A DNA stretch of 64,000 bases from the NCBI GenBank assembly GCA_018398765.1, contig JAHBMJ010001018.1:43090-107089 (forward strand), written 5' to 3'. Both the position numbers and the translations under genes were made by a program. Each line of letters opens with the position of its first letter. Position 1 is the stretch's first letter. Positions 1 to 11,855 of this stretch are shown piece after piece. The stretch is from Chromera velia. Lineage: Eukaryota; Sar; Chromeraceae. The notes beneath the pieces were generated by a model. The model saw nothing but the letters and a program-made list of their open reading frames with translations. It was not told the DNA's origin and did not search any database.

Positions 1-40
1 AGTATTTATCACACCGATTGATCTGTTTGGATGGGTGCAG

Positions 41-244
41 TCTGGCAGTACGCTCCTCCACGATCTCGTTCAGGCGTGATTTCGGGGCGTGAATAACAAC
101 GAAAAACCCATCAAGAGGCTAACCGCAGCAGGGCTGGACATAGAAGCAAAAGATGGGGTCAGAGAGAGAATTAAGGGGACACAATCAAGTAGGACCCCTT
201 TCTAGATCCCATTGTTTTCCTTACCCACCTTTAATCTCCGTCAT

Positions 245-281
<37 letters not shown>

Positions 282-1941
282 TGTTGGCTCCTAATCCGAT
301 TTCCCTTGCTCTCTTCACTTCTCTCTGTTCATCATCCTTAGTTGATCTGTGTTTTTGTCTGCCTGCCTCTCTGTCTGCCTGTCTGCTTGTCTGCGCGCCT
401 GCCTGCCTGCCTCTCTGCCTGTCTGCCTTTGCCTGCTCTTCCACTCTCTTTCTGTCTCCCTTCATGTTGCTGTTTATCAGTGTGGAGAGCTGCTTGCATG
501 AGCGTATCTGCTTTCCTTTCTGCTTGCCTATCTACTTGTCTATCCGTGTGCCTGGCGGCCTGTCTGCCCATGTGCCTGGCGGCCAATCATTCCGTCTATC
601 CGTCCTTCTTTCTATATGTACGTACCATTCTGCCTGTTAAGGTTCCATAATCTCGTGAGAGTGTGCTCCATATGATGAGCTGAGGAGGCCTGGACTGACC
701 GATACTTGGCCCTCGCTCATTTTTTCCATCATTCATTTCTTCGATCGTAGAAAGGGAAGACCGCCCTCAAATTGGCGTATGAAAAGTTCATCAAAGAATC
801 GAAAAGCAAGTACGATGCTCCGGAAATTTTTTTGTTGATGGAACTGGGAGCCGACCCAAAAGCAACAGACAAGGTGCATTGGTGAGGGCATATGAGGGTG
901 CCCTTGTGGCCTCATTGCGGATAGTGACACTGCATGCGTCTGTGTGTTCTGATAATCAAACCCACTGATCCATCCTGTGTGATATTAAGGAAGGCCAGTA
1001 TGTGAATGCATGGTTGCTTTCTCTCTCTCTCATGCACCACTTATTCAAGAAGAACCACGGTGGATATGCATGCTGCATTTTCTTTTTCCACGTATAATTG
1101 TAAGTATGAATGCATACAGAGATATGTGGATAGGTACCGATGTGTAAATATATCGATCTATAGATGCATGAGGATGTACATGATCCACATGTCTGTAGCA
1201 CATGCAGCCTCACTGCATGCTCGAAGGAAGCCTTTGATTCATTCACACATCGATCGGTAGATCAACATGCAATCACTCGATCAATTTGTATTATTGGACC
1301 GGGTGTGACCTATCTCGCTGCATTTCGTTCAGGAGGGAAATCTGGCGCTTCCGAGAATGAGTACAAATGAAGGTGGAGACGAGGACGCGAAAGCCTTGTT
1401 CTGGCTAATGTTCTGGGTCATCTCAAGGTCATCTGATGCCACTGCGGCTTTCATGGTAGACAAACTCATCGCCAGAGGCATCGATTCCAACAAGGTCAGT
1501 CAGTGTTGCATGAAGGCAGGAAGTGAGCGAATCGATCCTGCAGCAACCATCAATTCATGATCAAAGGAAGTTGATGCATGAAGGAAATTAAAAGGAACTA
1601 ACTTTGAAGTAAGTTTTGATTATTTTCTGTAGACGCCATGCAGCTAGTCATGCAATCACCCAATTGATCGAATAGAACACGCCGACCGCTCATCTTGAGC
1701 AATCGATCGATCCATTCTTTCTTTCTTTCTTTCTTTTTTTCATGCTGTGTGGAGCGATCGTTCAATTGCAATACATTAATATTTCGCGTCGTCATCGAAT
1801 AAGAGCAAGAGGAAATTGTTCTTGCCCTGCTTGTTTCTGAAACTACAAACAAACAATAACCGCTTTCTTTAATTCATCCTCTTTTTTTTTTTTTCTTTCT
1901 TTCTTTCTTTCTTTCTTTCTTTTTTTTTTTCTTTCTTTTTT

Positions 1942-1980
<39 letters not shown>

Positions 1981-3042
1981 CTCTTTCTTTCTTTTTTTCT
2001 TTCTTTCTTTCTCTTTTCTCCGCCCGCCCATTGAGAGGTGAGGAAGAAATGCACATGCAGGACTGATCGATCAATCAACCAGGGAGGTTCGTTCTCTCCA
2101 CTCGGTCCATCTTCAGATGAATAGAATGTCAATTCGACTCAAGCTTCTGCATTACACACATGCAAATGCATGATCTGCACAGGATGATGAATTCTCACTC
2201 CTGCCCTGCAGCATCTTCACCATGCTGCTCGGGAGAACAACCAAACAGTGGTAGAGCGCCTTATTGCTGGCGGAGCAAGGCCTGATTTGGAGGACGACGT
2301 CAGTACTTCCTTCATTCCCTCCGAACCCATGCAGATCGATTCATGTGTATGAATCATTCAATGCATGCATCCACTGTCCTCCCTTCTAAGGCTAAGTGAA
2401 CCCGTGTACATTACAGAGTCAGCATATCGCTCAAGGGAAGTAAATGCTCTCACTTCATTTTACTTTCAGCGCCCTCCCTCCCTCCCTCTCTCCCTCCTTC
2501 TTTCATTCGTCTTTCTTCTTGTGTATGTCAACACCTTTTTTTCTGCCTAAAGCGGTTGGTTTGACCTCTCCCCTCTAAACGTACAAACCCTCTGAAACTG
2601 TAACACAGTTCCTCTCTTGTCCTTTGCTTTAGCCGGTTCGGTTCGAGTATTCTGGTTTTTCTATCTCCGCATTTTCCTTTCTTCATCTGTGATATTTCTC
2701 GGACTCTCCTGCCCCGTCCATGTGCTTAATTTCTTCGCTTACTCACCCATCCGCCCTTCCGCCTGGGACTGTCTGTAACAGTTCCTGAATGAGCAAAAAC
2801 TGCTCTAGCTCATCCCCTTCCTTTCCTTTCCTGCCCTTTCCTTTCCTTTGCCTGTTTTTAAATCTTCAGAAAGGCAGAACTCCTCTCATCGCCGGCTGCC
2901 AAGACTACTGCCTGTGTACTCCTCACCGGGCAATTGAGGCGCTGCTTAAAGGAGGTGCAGACCCAAACAGAAAGGGCCCTGTGAGTCGGTCTTCAACAAA
3001 AGTTGTTTAAATTGACTCACTGACTGGCTGACTCTCTCACCG

Positions 3043-3081
<39 letters not shown>

Positions 3082-6000
3082 TTCTCTCTCTTTCTTTCTC
3101 TTTTTCTCTTTTCTTGCAGATCTCCTTTTTGGCCTTTGCTTCTTTTGCTGTTCTCCGTCTCTCTCTCTCTCTCTCCTGTTTTAGGCGTATCTAGGACTAT
3201 CGGTGTAAATGTTTTGTCAATTTGGGTTGACCACCTGGATCTCCATTGCATGCAGAAAGGGATGACGGCTCTGCACCATATCATGTACAAGAGGTCGAAG
3301 TACGAGGACGGAAAGGTCGAAGGCGTGGCGCTGCTCCTGAACTTAGGAGCGCAACCAGATGCCCTCGATGACGTCAGTCACGTCAATCCTCTCCCCATCC
3401 TCTTTTCTGATATATTGCCATAAAGCTCGGGCAAATGACGTCAATAAAAAAAAAAAAAAAATTTCCTGTCGCCCCTGGCTGAATGAATCGTGAAATTGTG
3501 TTTCTTTTCAAACGGCCTCCGGAAGGAAGGAACGAACTTCGGAAGAGATGAAAGAAAGAAATGGAAGGAACAACTTCAAGGAAGGAGGGAAAGAAGGAAG
3601 GAAGGGAGGCAGGAAGGGAGGAAGGCAGGAAGGCAAGAAGGAAGGAAGGAAGGCAGGAAGGAAGGAAAGGAAGGCAGGAAGGAAGGAAAGGAAGGAAGGA
3701 GGGAAGGGAGTCAGGAGGGGAGGAAGGAAGGAAAGAAGGAAAGAAGTAAAGAAGGAAGGAAGGCAGACCGGAAGGAAGGAAGGCAGGAAGGAAGGAAGGA
3801 AGGCAGGAAGGAAGGAAGGAAGGCAGGAAGGGAGGAAGGCAGGAAGGCAAGAAGGAAAGAAGGAAGGCAGGAAGGAAGGCAGGAAGGAAGGAAAGGAAGG
3901 AAGGAGGGAAGGGAGTCAGGAGGGGAGGAAGGAAGGGCGGAAGGAAGTAAGGAAGGAAGGCAGACCGGAAGGAAGGAAGGCAGGAAGGCAGGAAGGCAAA
4001 AAGGCAGGAAGGCAGGAAGGAAACTTTAAGAAGAAAGGACGGAAAGAAGGAAGGAAGGATGGAAGGAAGGAAAGAATGAAGAGAGAGAGAAACGAAGGCA
4101 GGAAGGAAGGAAGGAAGGCAGGAAGGCAGGAAGGAAGGAAGGAAGGAAGGGAGAAAGGACGGAAAGAAGGAAGGAAGGATGGAAGGAAGGAAAGAACGAA
4201 GAGAAAAAGAAACCAAGGAAGGAAAGGGGGAAGGGAGGAAGGAACAGGAGCAAATGTTCTTCACTTCAGTTCTCTCCTGCGCACTTCACTCCTGCTCCCT
4301 TTACCCCCAGTTTCCTTCGGTCAAATTCCCTCCACGTACTTTCCCATTTGTTGGCCGTGTACGTTGATCTATTCACCTGCATGTGTGCGTACAACGTTTT
4401 GGCCTTGCTGGTTTGGTTGGTGCAATGTGGCTCTCTCTGTATCCCATTTTTGTCTTTCTCTCTCTCTCCCTCCATTTCTTATCATGCAGTGGGTGTTGCT
4501 CTGTCTCTCTAGCTCTTGCTTCATTCTTTGTTTCATTTTGTCGATCCAAATTATTCAAATCAAGCATGCAGATGGGCAGACAGGCGCTTCCCAGTGATGC
4601 TTCCTTCTAAACCTGCGAGGCCTTAGGACAGTTTCTGGTCTCTTCCGTGATGAAGCAGAAAAGGGATCTCGGGGAGGTACTCTTAGACAGAGGCGCAAAC
4701 CCAAATGCCCAAGATGAGGTATGTTCATGCAAGGGCTTGTTCGTAGGTACATTAGCAAGTTAGTTCGCACGTTTGACAAAACACCAACAGACAAAGGCAT
4801 AAACACAAACGATCGAATGTTAAATTGATATCATTTTAGGTGCATTCCAACTTTTTTCGATTCTTATTTGGTCAACGGCTGTTCCTCCCTTTAGATTCGG
4901 CGCTTCTGGTTATTCGACGTAATTATCTTTGTGAAGCTAGAGGTTTCTTTTAGCTGTACGTGTGGCATCTTAATTGAATTGATGATCGATTCAAGGAGAG
5001 CGCCTGCACTGGATTCCTTCTCCATCCGTAACGGAAGATCGATTTCTTTCGGAGCCATAAAGAAAAAGCCGCACGCTCGAGCTTCATGATCTGCCAAAGA
5101 TGATCCATTGGTCTCATTCCCTGAATTTATACTATGCTGCCGTCCGTCTTTCATCGCTGTACGGCTCTGTATTGAGAATTTTAAAGCAAAGCATTTTATA
5201 ATTCTGAATCAAGATTGATCGATTGGTACGCTAACTGCATAGTCGACGAATTTGGTGAGTCATCGATGCCACGCCCTCCCTCGATGGTTCCATCAAATGC
5301 ATGCAGGACATGCGGTTCCCTCTCTGTTATATAATTTCTTTTTCATCCAATGTATGTATGATCATATGTATGTTGTGGATAAAATATAATAAAAAACATG
5401 TGTTATGCATGAAATGCAGGACATGCGCTTCCCTCTCTGGGCTGCCGTCTTGAAAGGAGACCTCAATATGGTGAAGCTGCTCCTGGACAGGGGCACGAAC
5501 CCGAGCATGGAAACTGAGATCAGTCGGTTCGTTGCCTGCTTCGATCGTTGGTCCGTGGCACTGCCTAACTGCATGTGCACGCATGAAAGCCCTCGTGTGC
5601 ACATACGATTGCATGCCGACCAGTGAATTTATCTGACTCGTTGACCGACTGACTTGCTCTATTAACCATTAACACATGAGAGGGGTACAAACTCAACAAT
5701 GACAGAGGTGGCTGTCGTTATGGGAGTTGAAGGCAGAGAGACTGACTCATGCGTCGATCGTCCCGAGGAATGCGACCGACACGCAGGATCACGGTCTGCC
5801 TGGTCCTTCAGTACGTGATCGATTCAAAAGATCTGCAACCATGCCACAGAAGAAAAAGTACAGCTGTACACAGCCTAAAGACGGCCGCCCTTTCCATGAT
5901 CCGGATGGCCATTAGTTTTCCCTAGCTGTTCACTCACCATGATCCCTCTTTCTGTGTTTTTTTCTCCCCCACCTTTCTACTCCCTTAATTCTTCATTCTG

Positions 6001-6274
6001 CCTTTGTCCATAATTCTTGTAGAGGGGACAGTCTCCCCTGTATCTTGCGAAAGTTCATCAGCACACTGAGATAGAGGAGGTGCTGCTCCGCGCCCGTGGC
6101 GCCTCCGACCAACCTTGTCTTGAGGAGCAATTCATTGCAGCACATGGAGGAGACAAAGGGTGTCTGAAGGGAAGAGAGGCTTTGTATTCAAAGGAAAGAG
6201 GGGAAATTATACGTTTTGCAACAGATTATTGCGGTGGTTATTCACGGCAAACTGTTTGGTTTCGCGGCTTCTGA
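41..6274 (+). CDS. Ankyrin-repeat protein, 3' part of a multi-exon gene
   Basis: Exons read: 41-157, 751-873, 1333-1494, 2212-2298, 2870-2980, 3256-3372, about 4620-4718, 5420-5518 and 6023-6274 (TGA stop). All introns are phase 0. Each internal exon encodes about one ankyrin repeat, opening with a K-G-x-T/S-x-L type start (KGKTAL, KGRTPL, KGMTAL) and closing on the loop G-A-x-P-x-x-x-D-D/E/K. Ankyrin repeats are protein-interaction scaffolds, so no specific partner can be inferred. The last exon adds a repeat and a roughly 50-residue tail of no known type. The gene begins upstream of the window. Oddities: an in-frame TGA at 77-79 inside an otherwise good repeat; an acceptor reading GCGAG before 4620; and an ATCAGT instead of GTCAGT donor after 5518. 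The gene may be decaying, or these may be assembly errors or unusual splicing. Confidence 0.8.
1868..2018. repeat. CTTT-type microsatellite in an intron
   Basis: About 150 bases of (CTTT)n broken by T runs, inside the ankyrin-gene intron 1495-2211. The long Lys/Arg/Glu-rich reading frames on the other strand here are products of the repeat and are not genes. Confidence 0.9.
3527..4244. repeat. GGAA/GGCA-rich satellite tract, about 720 bases
   Basis: Nearly uninterrupted purine tract built from GGAA, GGCA and GAAA tetramers. It contains a longer-range duplication: a block around 3660-3770 recurs around 3880-3980 with the same GGGAGTCAGG landmark. It lies within the ankyrin-gene intron 3373-4619. 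The K/E/G/R-rich frames on + and the P/S/F-rich frames on - are repeat artefacts. Confidence 0.9.
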
Positions 6275-9145
6275 CAGAAAACCTATCAATCCGTTCGGTG
6301 TGGAGTTGTGAGACTCATGATGATCACAAGGGGGGCCGGGGGGGTTCCTCCACTGGCACACATAGACACGATGCTGCAGAACCGCCTTCCATCCGGATCT
6401 CGAGGAGACTTCTGATCAATGAGGAGGAAATGACACGTACATGCAGAGATGGCATTTCTCTCGTTTCCCTCCCTGCGACCGAGTGCTTCTTGGTAGCATG
6501 CGCATACTTTCAGAAAGTTAATTCTCGAATTACACACACGTACTGCAGATGCAATTTTGCCTTTTCCCGTTTGTCCTTTGAGTCCTCTCTCCATCTCTCT
6601 GCTCTTGGAAGTCCTTGGTCTGCCGGCTTTGGTCTGTAGCTCTGGTATTCTCTATAATCAAAATGAATTAAATGTAATACCATTAAAGAGCGCCTACGGA
6701 TACTCAGGGATCACGTTTAACAAAGTGTGTGATATTTCTTTCTGGAGCACTTGTAAGAATAAGCCTCGTTTTAGGCTTTGTATGTTTCGATGAATCACTC
6801 TACGCCGAGTCTACGGTATTAAAAAAAAATAAAATGCAAATTCATAATTATTTTGTCCTATACATCTAGCCAACGCACATGCAGTAATAAAAACAATTAA
6901 TTCAATGATATATGACGTTTGTTTATTTAAGCTTTACGCTGTTTACGGTGTCTTAAAAAATACTTTGCGTTACTTAGAGATTAACTCATCATTAACTTAG
7001 AAAACATGATTTTTTTTTCTTTTTTTATAAAGTTACACATATACATGATGAGTTTATTTTTTAAAAAATGCTATAGATTGTGTTTGTTATAAATCGATGA
7101 ACAATGATTTTAATTTAGGTAACAAAAAGTCTGAACAAGGTTTGAAAATATCGTATTAAATATATCGATAACAAAATATATTACTTAAAATAAACTTTTG
7201 AATTAAGATACGCATATATACCATACACATAACAATTCATTCAGATTCATATGATATTATGATTTTTGTACGTACAGTTTTCTGATAAAGTGGAAAGACA
7301 CAGAAGGAATTAACCATACACCAAACAAATAAATTTTGTGTTCGGTTTTGATCTATCAAGAGCCTTCAGATCTGCAGACACACAGTCTGGATGGCAGGGC
7401 CTAAACCAACTTCATTCACGTGAGTGAAGCTCTTTAAAGCCTTCTCCTGGAGCTCTACACCCCCATTGATCCACAAAGAGGTCATGCATTCATGCCTGCA
7501 CTCACATCTGTGCGTGTATCTTCGCACGCACTTCTACAACTTCAAAATTTCACTCACAAACATGAAATGACCACCTAGGTACGTTGTGCCGCGTCCCAAA
7601 CATCCCTTTGATCGATTCCTCTCTGCAACCATCCACGCAATACTTTTTCTGCATGTCCATGCTGTATAGTTCTTTTCCTTCCTGAATCACCGCGCCGTGC
7701 CATTCAGACAGACTCCTTTTGTACATTCGTGCACGCTGTGCTTGGTGATCTCCGTTCGCCGTTTTCTTCTTTTCAAAACGTATCAGAATGTCGCTGTTCC
7801 TTTCTGTGCTTCTGTTTCTCTGACGGCATGTCGATGCACTCACTCACTGACCCCATGCATGCAGCTGCCCCCAAATAAACGCGTCGCCTCTTTCGTGAGG
7901 GTTCGTTGCACATCCACTCACTCACTCACTTACTTACGCACACCTTTCTCTCGATTTAGTCGGTTCTGTCGGCTTCGCTCCCTGTGCCTCTCTCTCCTTG
8001 TCTCCCTCTCTGTATGAGAGAGATGGAGAGGTGCGGATGGATGAATCGATCTGCACGATCTGATCGATCGATCTGGCTGATAGAATGCGGATTCGATTTC
8101 CTTTCATCCGACCATACAGCGTCCTCCTGTGCGTCTACACGTGCCTGCATATACATGCAGTCCCTCTCTCTCTCTTTCTTTTATTTTTATGATCCACCTG
8201 CACGGCTTCTTCTGATGTGGTGTGAGAAGGCCGGCCTGACAGAAAGGAAACGGATGCAAGTAGATGCAAGCAAAACTTGATTGACTGACTGAATGATTCT
8301 CAGAAAGAGAAAGAGAGAATGTGGGGGAAGAAACCTGCGGACTATGTGTTTGTTCACTCACTCACTCACTCACTCACTCACTCTCGCTCCCCTGCAGGCG
8401 TGCAAATAATCTTTGTCCAAAGCCTTCTCGTGACTGAGAGACGATGGGAGTGATCCCTCGGGACCGAGAGATGTGCTTGCCTCCATGCGCGTTTACTGTT
8501 TATCAAAGAGACGGGCACAAGAAGAAAAGGAAGAACACGCATACTGTTCATCGTCTCAACCTGTTGTGCAAAGACTCCATGATACCACGCGCGCACCTCA
8601 GGCTGATTTATTTGACGCTCACTTGCCTACATGTCTGCCTGCGTCTTTCTTTCTTTCTTTCTTGCTTCCTTGTTCCATGTCTCGATCTATCAATAGATTC
8701 CTCCCAAACAAACCTGTTGTCTTCTCGATGCCCCTCTTGCCTCATGAGTGCCCCTTCTTCTTTCGAGGCCCTCAATTTATCATCCAACAATTCGAACACC
8801 CCCATTTCTGCCCACGCATGCAACACACAGACAAACAAGAGTCCGCAGCTGCGTGGTGCAGAAATAGAAAAGCTCTTTGCAAAACAAAAAAGAGAGCAAT
8901 ACTTGCATCCATCTCTGCGAAAGACTCCAAACGTCCGTCTCTCCTTCCGCATCGACGCGCTATTGCGCTGAAACTTCCTTTCGATAGATTTACGCAGCTC
9001 TCTAAGTCTCTTTCCAACATTCCAAAAACAAACAAAAAAGGCAACACCATTCCGATGCTCATCCTTCCGTCCATCTCCACAAACCTCTCCTCCTTCCTCA
9101 ACGTCCTTAATTTCTTTCCCCTTTCCTCCGACCTCATCACCTCAC
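6275..9145. other. Tail-to-tail intergenic region between the ankyrin and amylase genes
   Basis: No exon could be supported here on either strand. The region should contain the 3' ends of both flanking transcripts. It holds an AT-rich island (6640-7400, listed separately) and short runs of TCAC and GATC repeats near 7840-8050 and 8355-8385. Reading frames between 7.5 and 9.1 kb have no recognisable domain and no splice-consistent neighbours. Confidence 0.6.
6640..7400. other. AT-rich island in a convergent gap
   Basis: Composition changes sharply from the mixed, GC-rich genic sequence to long A/T runs with very few microsatellites. No coding frame is visible. It is one of five comparable islands in this window, four of which sit between converging genes. 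A role in transcript 3' ends, chromatin boundaries or replication is possible but is inference. Confidence 0.7.
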
Positions 9146-11482
9146 TCAGCGTTTCCAGACTGCCCACTGGGACCCCCAGCACACAATCTGCCACCCCCCG
9201 CCCGGACTCCAGTCGTTTGACCCCATCTTGAACGCCACATCCCCCCCCCCCTGTTGCAGTGCTCATTCTTCGAAATGAACGCCGCGTAGAGCCCCAAGTG
9301 GGCGCAGTCGATGAACACCCCGGAGCGGCAGTGGAGTCCCTTCTCGGCCCTCAAATTGCACAGCACCTGTTTTGCGTAAAGACATGAGTGAGTGGATGAA
9401 AAGGCTAGTTTGTTTGATTTATTGCAAACTCTCTTCACTCACTCAGGGGGGCAGCAAGATCGGGCGACCGTTCATTGAACGAACGGTGAGCAAGAGAGCG
9501 GCGCGAAACCTAGAAAGGGGATGAAAGCAAAGACGGTCACATTTGCGCCAACCACACGTATCTCTGCGCTCCCTGTTTCCTTCTGTAGGGGACAACTTTG
9601 TTTGCTGCTCAAAGCCCATCCATCCCTATGAATCCATCTGTCTGTGCACACAGTGACACATTCCGTCGCCCCCCCGAACTGCAGGAAACATCACATATCT
9701 TCAGTTTCCATTTCTCAAAACTCAAACACAAAAGGTACAACCCACCCATACACCCAAGTTCCGCCCCCCCCCCCTCCCACCTTGACCCTGACTCACCGTC
9801 AGTTTCTCTGTCAGTTCCTTCCCCCGGTCAAAAAAGTCCGTCCAGAAGATTGACGGAATGCCCGGATGAGTCAGCAGGTACGCGTACGCCCTCAATACCT
9901 GCAAGAGACAGAGGGGGACAGAGGGAGATGGACCGACCGGACATAATGAACGCCTCCCCACCTGTCATGCGCACAGACAAAAAAAAAAAAGAGATCGAAA
10001 AGAACGTCTGATAGAAGCACCGAAAACCAGCCAAAGGAAGGAGGCCAGACCTGACCAACCAACCAACCTGTTCATTGTTCCCGAAAGGCCCCCCCACCAC
10101 CTCCAGATGGCAGGTGTCATGATTCTCGATGAACGACATGCACCTCACAGGGTCCTGCATTCATTCATTCATTCATTCACTCACCCACTCGATCATGCAC
10201 GTCAGTCAGCGTGTAGCAGAGCACGCAAAAAAGTCAATACACTGCCCCCCCCCCCCNNNNNNNNNNNNNNNNNNNNNNNNNNNNNNNNNNNNNNNNNNNN
10301 NNNNNNNNNNNNNNNNNNNNNNNNNNNNNNNNNNNNNNNNNNNNNNNNNNNNNNNNNNNNNNNNNNNNNNCCCCAGCAGCGAACCCGGCAGCTTGCCTGC
10401 CCATCAAGGAACAACAAAGAAAGAAAAAAGCATTTGTCTACTCAGAGAGACACCCTTCGAGAGAAACTTCTTTTTCCTTCTCCTGTTCCGTCTTTACTTC
10501 TCCCTTAACTCTTCTCCGTTATCGATGGAAAGACCGAAGCAGTCCTGCCTTCCTCCAGAATGCAGAATCAATCGTCAGACAAGGCAGACAGAAATGCAAA
10601 TCGATAGAGAGAGGTAGAAGCAGACACCAAGGCTGACCTCTCCCATGATTCCATTCGGGTGATTCTGGTCTCTCCTCAGTCCCCCGAAGTCGTTGGAATG
10701 CACGGCGCTCCTCAGGCAGTAGTATGTCGGGAAGTCGAACACAGCGGCTCTCCCCCTGACGGCATGGATGTAGTTCCGCAGTACTCGAGGGTCACCGTGC
10801 CAATATTCAGAGACGGCGTAGGGACTCCCCACACTCTCGATGTACTCAGCCTGCATGCGGCAGACAAAGAGCGATTGTATGCGAGAGAATGCAAGAGACA
10901 TGAAGCAGAGAGAAGCCCATGCCGACTCCCTAACCTGCCCTTTAGGCAGCACATCTAAGAAGCACTGCAGGGAAAGACGAAATGCATTCCGGTTGAACCA
11001 GATGTTCGCTCCATCATTCTCTTCCTTTCTTTTCCAGACAGGTCCCCGGAGGCAAGGACCTCTGTCTGCTTCTGTACGGACAAAAAGAGGAACTACAAAA
11101 AAACAGACAAACCTGCAGTTGAGGAGAGTATCCGAGGACAAAGTCCAAACGCAGAGCCCCAAACCCAACGTCGTCCCTCAACCACTTCAGCCAGTGCTTC
11201 ACGTCCTTCTGGACTTTCGGGTTCGAGTGCTGAGTGCAAGAAGGGAGGGAGAGAGGTAAAAACATTTATCATCGATCCAGTGTCGGCAAAGAATTTTCTC
11301 AAGAACAAATGAATGTCATGCATGCAGGCATGTTCATACACACACAGCAGCAGAAAAGCCTGATCGAGACGAAATGCAGAGAATGCTCGGATCTCTGTGT
11401 GCAGGCGAAAGCTAGGAAGAGGGCAGTGTTGCTTTTGCTAGACCTCAGGCAGGCGGTCTCATGACCTTCGGAAACAGAGAAC

Positions 11483-11530
<48 letters not shown>

Positions 11531-11543
11531 GTACGCACGCACG

Positions 11544-11628
<85 letters not shown>

Positions 11629-11823
11629 AGCCTTCCAACCTGACTGACTGACATCGATATCGGGAGCGTACTCGATGTTCTGGAACTGCGAGGGCGCCCC
11701 CTTGCCCCTAACCTTAGGGTCGTTGGAGACGATTGCCCAAGAGCCCCACTTGGGCTCACAGAGGTAGTCCGTGAAGTCACCTGCACTCCCGCGGCCGTCG
11801 GCGCATCGGTGGTTGATCACCTG

Positions 11824-11855
<32 letters not shown>

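Noticed and set aside
41-157. Reassignment of TGA to an amino acid in the nuclear code
   Set aside because: TGA is the natural stop of several well-supported genes here (6274, 23489, 36958, 51392, 58454), and only one in-frame TGA was found in the gene models.
3383-4600. Very long K/E/G/R-rich (+) and P/S/F-rich (-) reading frames
   Set aside because: They are translations of a GGAA/GGCA satellite. They have no splice context or ordinary amino-acid composition, and frames are open on both strands.
9436-9509. Possible extra amylase exon between acceptor CTAG and donor GTGAGT
   Set aside because: Including it breaks the reading frame of the C-terminal domain, while joining 9797 to 9366 directly gives a continuous family-like sequence (KELTEKLT then [10 protein letters not shown]).
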